Source: Streptomyces armeniacus | GTDB lineage: Bacteria; Actinomycetota; Actinomycetes; Streptomycetales; Streptomycetaceae | Direction of reading: 5' to 3' | Assembly (NCBI RefSeq): GCF_003355155.1 | Contig: NZ_CP031320.1 | Span: forward strand, 3,277,367-3,341,366 | Length of the DNA stretch: 64,000 nt | Shown here: one piece after another, positions 46,581-55,133 of the stretch | Layout: each line of letters begins with the position of its first letter | Position numbering within the stretch: the stretch's first letter is position 1 | Program-made: the position numbers and the translations under genes | Notes under the pieces: model-generated | Database searches by the model: none | What the model was told of the DNA's origin: nothing | The model's input: the letters and a program-made list of their open reading frames with translations, nothing else

Positions 46581-48101
46581 GTGGTGCCGGTGAACGAGCG
46601 GGGCGCGGAACAGGCACCGCGGCTGCGCTGCCTGGTGGCGGGGGCCAGCGGCTACATCGGCGGCAGGCTCGTGCCGGAGCTGCTGGCCGCGGGCCACACC
46701 GTACGGTGCCTGGCGCGCACTCCCGGCAACCTCCGCGGCCACGTCTGGGCCGGGCGGGCGGAGGTGGTCAAGGGCGACGTCACCGACGAGGCGTCCGTAC
46801 GCGACGCCATGCGGGGCATCGACGTCGCGTACTACCTGGTGCACGCGCTCGGCGCCGGAGCGGACTTCGAGGAGAGCGACCGCCGCGCGGCGCGGATCTT
46901 CGGCGAGCAGGCCCGCGCCGCGGGTGTGCGGCGCATCGTCTACCTGGGCGGGCTGACCCCGAGGGATGTGCCGGAACGGGACCTGTCGCCCCATCTGCGC
47001 TCCCGGACGGAAGTCGGGCGCATCCTGCTGGACTCGGGGGTGCCCACCGCCGTACTGCGGGCCGCGGTCATCATCGGCTCCGGCTCGGCGTCGTTCGAGA
47101 TGCTGCGCTATCTGACCGAGCGGCTGCCGGCGATGGTCACGCCCAGCTGGGTACGGACACCGGTCCAGCCCATCGCCGTACGGGACGTGCTGCGCTGCCT
47201 GGTGGGCTGCGCGGAACTACCCCCGGACGTGAGCCGCACCTTCGACATCGGTGGCCCGGACGTCATCACGTACGAGGACATGATGCAGCGGTACGCCGCC
47301 GTGGCCGGTCTGCCGCGACGCCTCATCGTCCCCGTACCGGTGCTCACCCCGAAGCTGTCCAGCCTCTGGATCGGACTCGTGACCCCGGTTCCGGGAGCGA
47401 TCGCCCGGCCGCTCGCGGAGTCGCTGCGCCACGAAGTGGTCTGCCGCGAGCGGGATCTCGCCCGTTACGTGCCGGACCCGCCCCACGGGCCGATCGGCTT
47501 CGACCGCGCCCTCGAACTCGCCCTCAAGCGGGTGCAGTACGCCGAGGTCACCACCAGCTGGTCAGCCGCCTCCGTACCGGGCGCCCCCAGCGACCCGCTG
47601 CCCACCGACCCCGACTGGGCGGGCGGCAGCCTCTACGACGACAAGCGCGCACAGGTCGTCGACGCGCCGCCCGAGGCGCTTTGGCAGGTCATCGAGGGGA
47701 TCGGCGGCGAGAACGGCTGGTACTCCTTCCCGCTGGCCTGGGCCGTACGGGGGTGGCTGGACCGGCTGGCGGGCGGCGTCGGCCTGCGGCGCGGCAGGCG
47801 GGACGCCCGCCGGCTGCGGGTCGGCGACTCGCTGGACTTCTGGCGTGTGGAGGAGATCGACCCCGGACGGCTGCTGCGGCTGCGCGCCGAGATGCGTCTG
47901 CCGGGACTCGCGTGGCTCGAACTGCGCACCGGACGGGACCGGCGCGGCCGCACCGTGTACCTCCAGCGCGCGCTGTTCCATCCGCACGGGCTCACGGGGC
48001 ACGCGTACTGGTGGGGCGTCTCCCCGTTCCACGGGCTGGTCTTCGGCGGCATGGCCCGCAACATCGCCAAGGCGGCCGCACGGGAGGCGGCTCGTACGTG
48101 A
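46581..48101 (+). CDS. NAD(P)-binding epimerase-like protein with DUF2867 domain
   Basis: Two-domain protein, about 506 aa. Residues 15-310 are an atypical SDR/NmrA-type Rossmann domain (LVAGASGYIGGRLVPELLAAGH; the active-site Tyr lies in a non-standard context, YYLVHALG). Residues 340-505 are a DUF2867/polyketide-cyclase-like domain (from DDKRAQVVDAPPEALW). Function unknown; relatives in actinobacteria are annotated NAD(P)H-binding or oxidoreductase. GTG 46581 is preferred because GGGGAGGAAGAG precedes it; ATG 46533 is the longer option. It converges with the photolyase, 14 nt between stops. Confidence 0.8.
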   Translation: MVPVNERGAEQAPRLRCLVAGASGYIGGRLVPELLAAGHTVRCLARTPGNLRGHVWAGRAEVVKGDVTDEASVRDAMRGIDVAYYLVHALGAGADFEESDRRAARIFGEQARAAGVRRIVYLGGLTPRDVPERDLSPHLRSRTEVGRILLDSGVPTAVLRAAVIIGSGSASFEMLRYLTERLPAMVTPSWVRTPVQPIAVRDVLRCLVGCAELPPDVSRTFDIGGPDVITYEDMMQRYAAVAGLPRRLIVPVPVLTPKLSSLWIGLVTPVPGAIARPLAESLRHEVVCRERDLARYVPDPPHGPIGFDRALELALKRVQYAEVTTSWSAASVPGAPSDPLPTDPDWAGGSLYDDKRAQVVDAPPEALWQVIEGIGGENGWYSFPLAWAVRGWLDRLAGGVGLRRGRRDARRLRVGDSLDFWRVEEIDPGRLLRLRAEMRLPGLAWLELRTGRDRRGRTVYLQRALFHPHGLTGHAYWWGVSPFHGLVFGGMARNIAKAAAREAART

Positions 48102-48115
48102 CGGCCCTCGCGCGT

Positions 48116-49498
48116 TCAGGCGGGACCGGTACGCGCCCCGCGGGCCCGGCGGAAGCGGTCGCGGGCGGCGTCGAGGTCGACGATCGGGCCTGGGTAGTCC
48201 CGGGGCCGGTCTTCTTCCGCGAGCGTCCAGGGAGCGTGTACGGCTCTGCCCGCCACGTCGGCCAGCTCCGGCACCCAGCGGCGTACGAAGGCCCCTTCGG
48301 GGTCGAAACGGCGGGCCTGGGTCAGCGGGTTGAGGACCCGGTTGGGGCGGGTGTCGGTGCCGGTGCCCGCCGCCCACTGCCAGTTCAGCTGGTTGTTGGC
48401 CACGTCCCCGTCGACGAGCCAGTCCAGGAAGTGCCGGGCCCCGACCCGCCAGTCGACGTAGAGCGTCTTGGTCAGGAAGCCGGCAGTCAGCAGCCGCGCA
48501 CGGTTGTGCATCCATCCCTCGTGGCGCAACTGCCGCATGGCGGCGTCGACGACGGGATAGCCGGTACGGCCCTCCCGCCACGCGTCGGCGGCCCGCTCGT
48601 CCCGCCGCCACCGGTCGCCGTGCGTGCGGTAGTCGGCGTGCGCGGCCCGCGGGCGCGCGGCGAGGACCTGGCGGTGGAAGTCCCGCCAGGCCAGCTGCCG
48701 TACGAACGCCTCCGCGCCCCGGCCGCCGCGCGCGCGGGCGCGCCGGACGGCCTCGACGGCCGACAGCGTGCCGAAGTGCAGGTGCGGCGAGAGGCGGGAG
48801 GTGGCGTCGGCGGGCAGGTCGTCGTGCCGGTCCTCGTACGCGTCCACGCCACGCCGCATCCAGGCCGTCAGACGCCGGCGGGCTTCCCGCTCCCCACCCC
48901 CGGGAAGCTCCGGGGAGACACTGCGCGTGCGTGAACGCGACGGCAGAGGCGCGGACTTGACGCCGTCCGGCACGGTGACGCCGCGCGGGCTGCCGAGCAC
49001 GTTCCGGAGCCGCTGGGCCTGCCACTGCCGGAAGTAGGGGGTGAAGACGGCGAAGTGGTCCTTGCCCTGCGGCGTGACGGACCCCGGAGGCACGACGGCG
49101 GTCACGGCGTCGTGCACGCGCAGCCGGCGCCCCTCGGCCCGCAGCGCGTGCCGCAGCCGGTCCTCGCGCCGCTGGGCGTAGCCGCTGACGTCCGCGGCGA
49201 GGTGCACCTCGTCGACACCGGCCTCGTGGGCGGCGCGGCAGGTCTCCTCGACGACGTCTCCGGTACGCACGACCAGCCGGCCGCCGCGCTCGCGCAGACC
49301 TTCGTCCAGGTCGCCGAGGCAGTCGGCGAGGAACGCCAGCCGGTTGGGCGCGTCGAAACCGGCCTTCCGCACGCCGTCGTCCAGCACGAACAGCGGCACG
49401 ACCGCGCCCTGTTGTCCCGCCCCGTCCAGGGCCCCGCGCAGCACCGGGTTGTCGTGCAGCCGCAGGTCGGCGGTGAAGAGGGCGAGGGTGACGGGCAC
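48116..49498 (-). CDS. phr: Deoxyribodipyrimidine photo-lyase
   Basis: FAD-dependent DNA repair enzyme that splits pyrimidine dimers using light, about 460 aa. An N-terminal antenna domain (TLALFTADLRLHDNPVL) is followed by the FAD domain with VDAAMRQLRHEGWMHNRARL, DGDVANNQLNWQWAAGTGTD and NRVLNPLTQARRFDP, which identify the CPD class I type. GTG 49498 has GGAG 5 nt upstream; GTG 49504 is also possible. It is divergent from the ROK gene. Confidence 0.93.
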   Translation of the reverse strand: MPVTLALFTADLRLHDNPVLRGALDGAGQQGAVVPLFVLDDGVRKAGFDAPNRLAFLADCLGDLDEGLRERGGRLVVRTGDVVEETCRAAHEAGVDEVHLAADVSGYAQRREDRLRHALRAEGRRLRVHDAVTAVVPPGSVTPQGKDHFAVFTPYFRQWQAQRLRNVLGSPRGVTVPDGVKSAPLPSRSRTRSVSPELPGGGEREARRRLTAWMRRGVDAYEDRHDDLPADATSRLSPHLHFGTLSAVEAVRRARARGGRGAEAFVRQLAWRDFHRQVLAARPRAAHADYRTHGDRWRRDERAADAWREGRTGYPVVDAAMRQLRHEGWMHNRARLLTAGFLTKTLYVDWRVGARHFLDWLVDGDVANNQLNWQWAAGTGTDTRPNRVLNPLTQARRFDPEGAFVRRWVPELADVAGRAVHAPWTLAEEDRPRDYPGPIVDLDAARDRFRRARGARTGPA

Positions 49499-49630
49499 GG
49501 GCACTCCGTAGCGTCGGGAGTATGTCCACCCGCCATTCTCGGCGGGCCGGCCACGCGGACACGCTCACCGGCGGTCGCGGTCGCCCGTACGGGTCAGCGG
49601 TGGGATCCGGCGGCGCCGGTGCAGGTCTCT

Positions 49631-49665
49631 GGACATAAAAATGTTCGCCACAGACTTTTGTGTCC
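49631..49665. promoter_or_regulatory. AT-rich inverted repeat, likely ROK operator
   Basis: GGACATAAAA (49631-49640) and TTTTGTGTCC (49656-49665) are inverted with one mismatch and a 15-nt spacer. They are strikingly AT-rich for this DNA and sit 46 bp before the ROK start. TTGACG at 49672-49677 could be a -35 element. ROK repressors often bind AT-rich dyads, so autoregulation of the operon is plausible. Confidence 0.55.
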
Positions 49666-49710
49666 ACTCTCTTGACGCAAAGTGGCGGCGGCGGAACACT
49701 TCAAGCCATC

Positions 49711-50889
49711 ATGAGAAACACGCCACAGGGCTCCCTGCAGTCGCTCCGGGAGCAGAACCGCGAACGGGTACTGGAACTCCTCCGGGAGCACGGTGAGCTC
49801 CACCGGGCGGAGCTCGCACGGCGGACCGGCCTGTCCCGTACCACCGTCTCCACGATCATCGTCGGACTCCTCTCCGACGGGCTTGTCTCGGAATCGACCG
49901 TCTCCGGGCCCGCGAGTGGCCGCCGCGGCGGCATGCTCACCCTCAACCCCGACCTCGGTGTGATCCTGGGCATCGACGTCAGCCTCGCCACGGCGCGCCT
50001 CGTGGTGGCCGACACCTCCCACCGGGTGCTCCAGCGCGGAGTCGTGGAACTGCCGTCCCACCTGGGCTGGTCCGAGCGGCTGGACAGAGCCGCGGATCTC
50101 GCGCGTGAACTGGTCGCGTCCGCCGGCAGGTCCATGGATCTGGTGGTGGGAGCGGGGCTGGGCGTGCCGGGACCCGTCAACCAGTTCACCGGGGAGGTGG
50201 CCGCATCCAGTAATTCGCTGGGCTGGGAGGGCGTTCTCGCCGGTGAGGAACTCAGCCGGCGGCTGGGCGTCGCCGTCGCGCTCGACAACACCTCACACCT
50301 GGCGTCGTTGGCGGAAGTGGTCTGGGGAGCCGGGCAGGGCTGCCGCAACGTCATCTACGTCAAGATCGCCAACGGTGTCGGTGCCGGGTTCATGATCGAC
50401 GGCCGTATCTTCCGGGGCGCGGTCGGTGCGGCAGGCGAACTCGGCCACATCGGCATCAACGAGACCGGGCCCGCGTGCCGTTGCGGCAACCGCGGCTGCC
50501 TGGAGGTCTACACAGCCGTTCCGGCTGTCCTGCGGGCGCTGCAACCGGAGTACGGAGAGCTGATCACCCTCGACGAGGCACTCCGCCTCGCGCGTGAGGG
50601 GGAGCGGTCCTGCCGCCGGGTGCTCTCCGACACCGGTCTGCTGCTAGGACGCGCCCTGGCCGGCGTCGCGAATCTCCTCAACCCCGAACTCGTGATCGTA
50701 GGCGGCGACCTGGCGGCAGCGGACGACCTGCTGCTGTCGCCGCTGCGGACCGCGCTCGAACGGAACGCGCTGAAGATCATCTCGGCGAGTGTGCGCGTCG
50801 CGCCCGGCGAACTCGGTGACGAGGCAGGGGCACTGGGCGGTGTCGCCCTCGTACTGCGTGAGGCGGACCGGCTCGTCACGTCCTCCTGA
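49711..50889 (+). CDS. ROK-family transcriptional regulator
   Basis: Sugar-responsive repressor, 392 aa. The N-terminal winged helix (HRAELARRTGLSRTTVSTII) is followed by an actin-like ROK domain with GIDVSLATARLVVAD, GVGAGFMIDG, GELGHIGI and the zinc site CRCGNRGCLE. Kinase activity is unlikely in HTH-bearing members. The ATG 49711 ribosome site is weak. First gene of the sulfatase/TctCBA operon; it should sense the sugar released by the pathway. Confidence 0.9.
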   Translation: MRNTPQGSLQSLREQNRERVLELLREHGELHRAELARRTGLSRTTVSTIIVGLLSDGLVSESTVSGPASGRRGGMLTLNPDLGVILGIDVSLATARLVVADTSHRVLQRGVVELPSHLGWSERLDRAADLARELVASAGRSMDLVVGAGLGVPGPVNQFTGEVAASSNSLGWEGVLAGEELSRRLGVAVALDNTSHLASLAEVVWGAGQGCRNVIYVKIANGVGAGFMIDGRIFRGAVGAAGELGHIGINETGPACRCGNRGCLEVYTAVPAVLRALQPEYGELITLDEALRLAREGERSCRRVLSDTGLLLGRALAGVANLLNPELVIVGGDLAAADDLLLSPLRTALERNALKIISASVRVAPGELGDEAGALGGVALVLREADRLVTSS

Positions 50890-50960
50890 CCACCCAGGCC
50901 CGCAGCCCGCGTGGCGCACGGCCGATTCCATCCACTGACGGCTTGACGAAGGGCTTTCCC

Positions 50961-51953
50961 ATGAACGACCGCACGACGCAGCCGCCCTCCTCCCCGGTCC
51001 TCGACTTCGATCCGGAAGACGGCATCACCATCCTCGCCCCCTCGCAGCCGGGCGAAGGCAACTGGATCGGCTGCCCGAGCGTGCTGCACGAGCCGGAGAG
51101 CGGCCGCTTCCTCCTCACCTACCGGGAGCGCCGTCCGCGGGGCCAGGGTGCGGACCGCGGCTGGCGCTGCGCGCTGGCGAGCAGCACCGACGGACACACC
51201 TTCGAGGACATCTGGTCCGTCGAGAAGGGCGAACTCGGCACCGCCTCCATGGAACGCTTCGCCCTCGCACACGCCCCGGGCGGCGGCTACCTGCTGTACG
51301 TCAGCTACGTCGACCCCGCCGACAAGCGGTGGCGCATCGACGTTGTGGAGGCCGACAGGCCGGAGCTCCTGGACATCACCAGGGCCAGACCGGTCCTCAC
51401 CGCCGCGACCACGGGAACCGAAGGAGTCAAGGACCCCGTGCCGGTCAGCGTGGACGGCCAGTTGTGGCTGTACGTCAGCTACGCCGCCGCCAACTCCTTC
51501 ACGCCCGAGGACAGCGAGCGGGCCCACGCCCTGGGCGACATCTACGTCACCGGCGCGACCATCTTCCCGACAGGGCTGGCCACCAGCGGCGACGGCCTCA
51601 CCTTCGACTGGCACCCGGACGTACTGCCGGTCGGATCCGGCTGGGACCGCTACCAGACCAGGCTCACCACCGTCGCCGAGTCGGCCGGGGGCTACGTCGG
51701 CGTGTACGACGGGAGTTCCGGGGCGCACGAGAACTACGAGGAGCGGGCCGGTCTGGCCTGGTCGCCGAACCTGAAGGACTGGACCTCGCGCACATCCGAC
51801 GGGCCGGCTCTCGTATCGCCGCACGGCACCGGCTCACTGCGCTACCTGGACCTCGTACCGGTGGGTGACGACTGGTTCGCCTACTACGAGTACACCCGTG
51901 CCGACGGCGCCCACGAGCTGCGCCTCAACCGTGTCCCCCGGAGGCCCGCATGA
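50961..51953 (+). CDS. Glycosidase-like beta-propeller protein (GH43/GH32/GH130-like)
   Basis: Cytoplasmic protein, 330 aa, with repeated Trp/Tyr-Asp blades typical of five-bladed beta-propeller glycosidases: GNWIGCPSVLHEPESGRFLLTYRE region (GCPSVLHEPE), ERFALAHAPGGGYLLYVSY, VKDPVPVSVDGQLWLYVSY and SLRYLDLVPVGDDWFAYYEY. The KDP triad recalls the RDP/KDP motif of GH32/43/130-type enzymes, but the exact family and catalytic acids cannot be fixed by eye. No signal peptide. ATG 50961 has GAAGGG 7 nt upstream. Its stop overlaps the sulfatase start (ATGA), so the two probably act on one substrate inside the cell. Confidence 0.72.
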   Translation: MNDRTTQPPSSPVLDFDPEDGITILAPSQPGEGNWIGCPSVLHEPESGRFLLTYRERRPRGQGADRGWRCALASSTDGHTFEDIWSVEKGELGTASMERFALAHAPGGGYLLYVSYVDPADKRWRIDVVEADRPELLDITRARPVLTAATTGTEGVKDPVPVSVDGQLWLYVSYAAANSFTPEDSERAHALGDIYVTGATIFPTGLATSGDGLTFDWHPDVLPVGSGWDRYQTRLTTVAESAGGYVGVYDGSSGAHENYEERAGLAWSPNLKDWTSRTSDGPALVSPHGTGSLRYLDLVPVGDDWFAYYEYTRADGAHELRLNRVPRRPA

Positions 51954-53431
51954 TCTCGCCGGCTCCGATGCGACAGCCCAATATCGTGCTGGTCATGACC
52001 GACCAGCAACGCTGGGACGCCCTTGCCTCCGCGGGTGTCTTCCCGGTCGAGACCCCGACGCTGGACCGACTCTGCGCTGAAGGAACGTGGTTCCGTCGCA
52101 CCTACGCGCAGAGCCCGATCTGCGTACCCAGCCGGATGAGCTTCTTCACCGGCCGCTATCCGCACCAGCACGGCTGCCTCGACAACGACACCTCGGTGTG
52201 GCCGGAAGCCCCCAGTTTCGTCCGCAGCCTGCGCGACTCCGGCTACCACACCGCCGCAGTGGGGAAGCTGCACTACACCTGGTTCCACGACCTCGAGATC
52301 CCGGTGAGCGGTGAGCTGCTCAGGCGGTTCGGCTTCGACGAAGCCGTCGAGACGACCGGGAAGATGAGCCAGGGCAACCTCCGGGCCAGCGCCTACTCCG
52401 AACACCTGCGTGACAAAGGGCTTCTCCCGGCATACCACCAGGACCTGATGGCCCGCTCCGAGGCGGGGCCCCTCGAGGCGTACGCCCGCCGCCCCTCCAT
52501 GCTCGACGAGGACGACCACATCGACGGGTGGGTGCTGGGACGCGCGGAGGAATGGCTCCACGACGTCGCCACCGACAAACCGTTCTTCCTGTGGGTCGGA
52601 CCGCCCGGCCCGCACGACCCGTTCGACCCGCCCGCCCCCTGGGCGGACCGCTACCGGCCCGAGGACATGCCGCTGGGCCCGCTGTCCTACCGCTACCCGG
52701 TGGAGTCCGACGCGATCAGCGCCGCGATCCCGGACGCGTCACCGCGGCAGATCCAGGAGATGCGGACCCAGTACCTCGCGAACGTGTCCTTCATCGACGA
52801 CCGGGTGGGCCGGCTCCTCGACGTCCTCCAGCAGCGCGACCTCCTCGCGGACACCTGGATCGTCTACTGCAGTGACCACGGCGAGATGCTCGGCGACCAC
52901 CGGCTCATCTGGAAGGGCCAGTTGCTCGACCCGGCCATCCGCGTACCGCTCGTCATGCGGCCCCCGGACAACTGGCCTCACCCACGCGGTCGTAGCTCCG
53001 ACGCGCTCGTGGAGCTGATCGACGTCCCCGCCACTCTCCTCGACCTGGCCGGCGCTCAACTGCCCGGTGGACAGGGCCGCAGCCTCCGGCCGCTGCTGGA
53101 GGACGTAACGACGGGCGGGCCGGCCGTGCATCGCGAGACCGCCGCGGCGGAGCTCGGCACCCGGGTCATGGTCACCGACGGGCGGCACAAGGTCATCACC
53201 ACCGACCGGGCAGTCGCCCTGGACAGGGTCTTCGACCTGGCCGACGACCCCGACGAGGAGTGCGATCTCGTCTCCACCGACGGGGCGGACCTCCCCGCCG
53301 TCGAGTCGCTGCACGACATCGCGCGGCAGCTGACGGCCTCGGCCCCCGCCGATCTTGCCACTCCGTGGCGTCATAGCACTCCCTACCAGCGGTGGGGCCG
53401 TAACCCGCTTCGGGAGCCAACCGTTCAGTGA
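51950..53431 (+). CDS. Type I sulfatase (FGly, arylsulfatase family)
   Basis: Alkaline-phosphatase-superfamily sulfatase, 493 aa. The start RQPNIVLVMTDQQRWD carries the metal Asp. CVPSRMSFFTGR (C58) is the complete C-x-P-S-R motif that formylglycine-generating enzyme converts to FGly. YCSDHGEMLGDH and WKGQ provide further metal and sulfate ligands. No signal peptide, so it is cytoplasmic: the sulfated substrate must be imported intact. The family also contains phosphonate monoester hydrolases. No FGE gene is in the window. Confidence 0.9.
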   Translation: MISPAPMRQPNIVLVMTDQQRWDALASAGVFPVETPTLDRLCAEGTWFRRTYAQSPICVPSRMSFFTGRYPHQHGCLDNDTSVWPEAPSFVRSLRDSGYHTAAVGKLHYTWFHDLEIPVSGELLRRFGFDEAVETTGKMSQGNLRASAYSEHLRDKGLLPAYHQDLMARSEAGPLEAYARRPSMLDEDDHIDGWVLGRAEEWLHDVATDKPFFLWVGPPGPHDPFDPPAPWADRYRPEDMPLGPLSYRYPVESDAISAAIPDASPRQIQEMRTQYLANVSFIDDRVGRLLDVLQQRDLLADTWIVYCSDHGEMLGDHRLIWKGQLLDPAIRVPLVMRPPDNWPHPRGRSSDALVELIDVPATLLDLAGAQLPGGQGRSLRPLLEDVTTGGPAVHRETAAAELGTRVMVTDGRHKVITTDRAVALDRVFDLADDPDEECDLVSTDGADLPAVESLHDIARQLTASAPADLATPWRHSTPYQRWGRNPLREPTVQ

Positions 53432-53443
53432 CAGGAGCTTGTG

Positions 53444-54481
53444 ATGGAACTCCGGCACGCAGCTGAAACCCACATCGCCCGCACAGGCCCCCGTTCCGGC
53501 GGGAGACGCCTCACCGCAGTCCTGTCCGGTGTCCTGGCCAGCGTACTTCTGGCCGCCTGTGCCCCGAACAGCACTTCCACCTCCGGCGACTCCTCCGCCG
53601 ACGACTACCCCAGCAAGGGCGTCACGCTCACCGTGGTCTATCCCGCGGGCTCGGCGCCGGACAGCACGGCGCGGACCCTCGCCGCGGAGCTGGAGAAGGA
53701 GCTGGACACCAACATCACCGTGGTGAACCAGGACGGCGGCAACGGCATGGTCGGCCTCTCCCAGCTCCTCGGCGAGAAGGCCGACGGACACCAGCTCGCC
53801 TTTACCGCAAGCCCGCCCCTGACCACCTCCTGGCAGCAGATCAAGAGCAACTTCACCGGGCCGGACTCGATCGATCCGGTCGCGCAGACCAACGAAGTGC
53901 CGTCCGTCCTGTTCGTGAACGGCGACTCCGGCATCACATCCGTCGAGGACTTCGTGGCGAAGGCCAAGAAGAGCAAGCTCAAAGTCGGTGTCCCCGGCGC
54001 CTCCTCCGTTCAGCGGTTCCAGCTCGAGGAGTTCACCAAGGCGGCGGGTATCCGGGTGGAACAGGTCGTCACCGATGCCGGTCAGCAGATTCTGCCCGTG
54101 GTCAACGGCACCCTGGACGCGGCGGTCGCGCAGCCCTCGCCGATCCTGCAGTACGTGCAGAAGGGCGACCTGCGGATGACCGGCTACTTCGGCGACCGGA
54201 AGCCCAAGGGACTCGAAGTCGGCACCTTCGCCGACGCCGGCTACGAGACCACCTTCGGCGGGTTCGAGGGCTTCATCGCGCCCAAGGGCGTACCTGAAAA
54301 GGTCCTCGACCGACTCGACGAAGCCGTCAAGAAGGCAACGGCCTCCAAGGCGTTCACGGACTTCATGGCCAAGACCCACGGCGTCCCCGCCTTTCTGGAC
54401 CGGGCGGCGTTCGAGAAGCGGATGGCCGCCGACGTCGCGACATCGAAGAAGTACATCGACGACCTGGGGCTGAAGAAATGA
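53444..54481 (+). CDS. tctC: Tripartite tricarboxylate transporter binding lipoprotein TctC
   Basis: Extracellular solute-binding protein of the TctC/Bug family, 345 aa, with a lipoprotein signal (lipobox LLAAC). VVYPAGSAPDSTARTLAAELEK and VVNQDGGNGMVGLSQLL are the typical Bug ligand loops. It would bind an acidic solute, here perhaps a sulfated or uronic sugar (inference). ATG 53444 follows AGGAG by 6 nt. The stop overlaps tctB (ATGA). Confidence 0.92.
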   Translation: MELRHAAETHIARTGPRSGGRRLTAVLSGVLASVLLAACAPNSTSTSGDSSADDYPSKGVTLTVVYPAGSAPDSTARTLAAELEKELDTNITVVNQDGGNGMVGLSQLLGEKADGHQLAFTASPPLTTSWQQIKSNFTGPDSIDPVAQTNEVPSVLFVNGDSGITSVEDFVAKAKKSKLKVGVPGASSVQRFQLEEFTKAAGIRVEQVVTDAGQQILPVVNGTLDAAVAQPSPILQYVQKGDLRMTGYFGDRKPKGLEVGTFADAGYETTFGGFEGFIAPKGVPEKVLDRLDEAVKKATASKAFTDFMAKTHGVPAFLDRAAFEKRMAADVATSKKYIDDLGLKK

Positions 54482-55122
54482 ACAGGTCCGCCAACAGCCG
54501 CGCCGCCGGGGCCGTCGGCGGTTCGCCGACGGCCCCGCGTTCCGGTGCTCCCGAGCCCGAGCCCGAGCCCGGCCCGGAGCCCGGCCCCTCCGCGCAACCG
54601 GTTCCCGAGTCACCCCCGGGCCCGTCCCGTACGGTGCGCACGGTACTCGCGGCCCTCCTGACCCTCGGAGGGGTCGCCTACGGGGCCGAAGCCCTCCGGC
54701 TGGGTACGGGTAACGCCGCCCGGCCGGGGCCAGGGCTCTTTCCTCTCCTGATCGGTGTGATCCTCACCGTCTCCGGTGCGGCCCTGGTCGTGCAGACCCT
54801 CAGGGGGCGCCTCGTCGCGGCATCCGACGCGGGCGGAAGCGACGCGGATCCCGTCGGCTCCGACACGCTCGGTGGTTCTCCGCCCCGCGTCCGCCTGTTG
54901 ACCGTGGTCGGCGCGCTGACCTGCTATGTCGTAGGGGTGGGGTGGGTCGGGCATCTCATCACCGCCACCGTGGTCACCGTACTGGCGACCCGGCTGCTCG
55001 GGGGCCGCAAGTGGTGGGCCTGCGCCGCCGTCGGAATCGTCGCCGGCGTCGTCACCGAACTGGTCTTCGGGAACCTGCTGGGAGTCCCGCTGCCCGCCGG
55101 CCTGTACGGCACGAATCTCTGA
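54478..55122 (+). CDS. tctB: Tripartite tricarboxylate transporter small membrane subunit TctB
   Basis: Small membrane subunit, 214 aa, with four predicted helices from about residue 55 (AALLTLGGVAYGAEALRLG; PGPGLFPLLIGVILTVSGAAL; two more near the C-terminus). The first 50 residues are a Gly/Ala/Pro/Glu tail with an EPEPEPGPEPGP repeat, unusual for TctB. Overlaps tctC by 4 nt and precedes tctA by 11 nt. Confidence 0.87.
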   Translation: MNRSANSRAAGAVGGSPTAPRSGAPEPEPEPGPEPGPSAQPVPESPPGPSRTVRTVLAALLTLGGVAYGAEALRLGTGNAARPGPGLFPLLIGVILTVSGAALVVQTLRGRLVAASDAGGSDADPVGSDTLGGSPPRVRLLTVVGALTCYVVGVGWVGHLITATVVTVLATRLLGGRKWWACAAVGIVAGVVTELVFGNLLGVPLPAGLYGTNL

Positions 55123-55133
55123 TCGGGGCAGTG

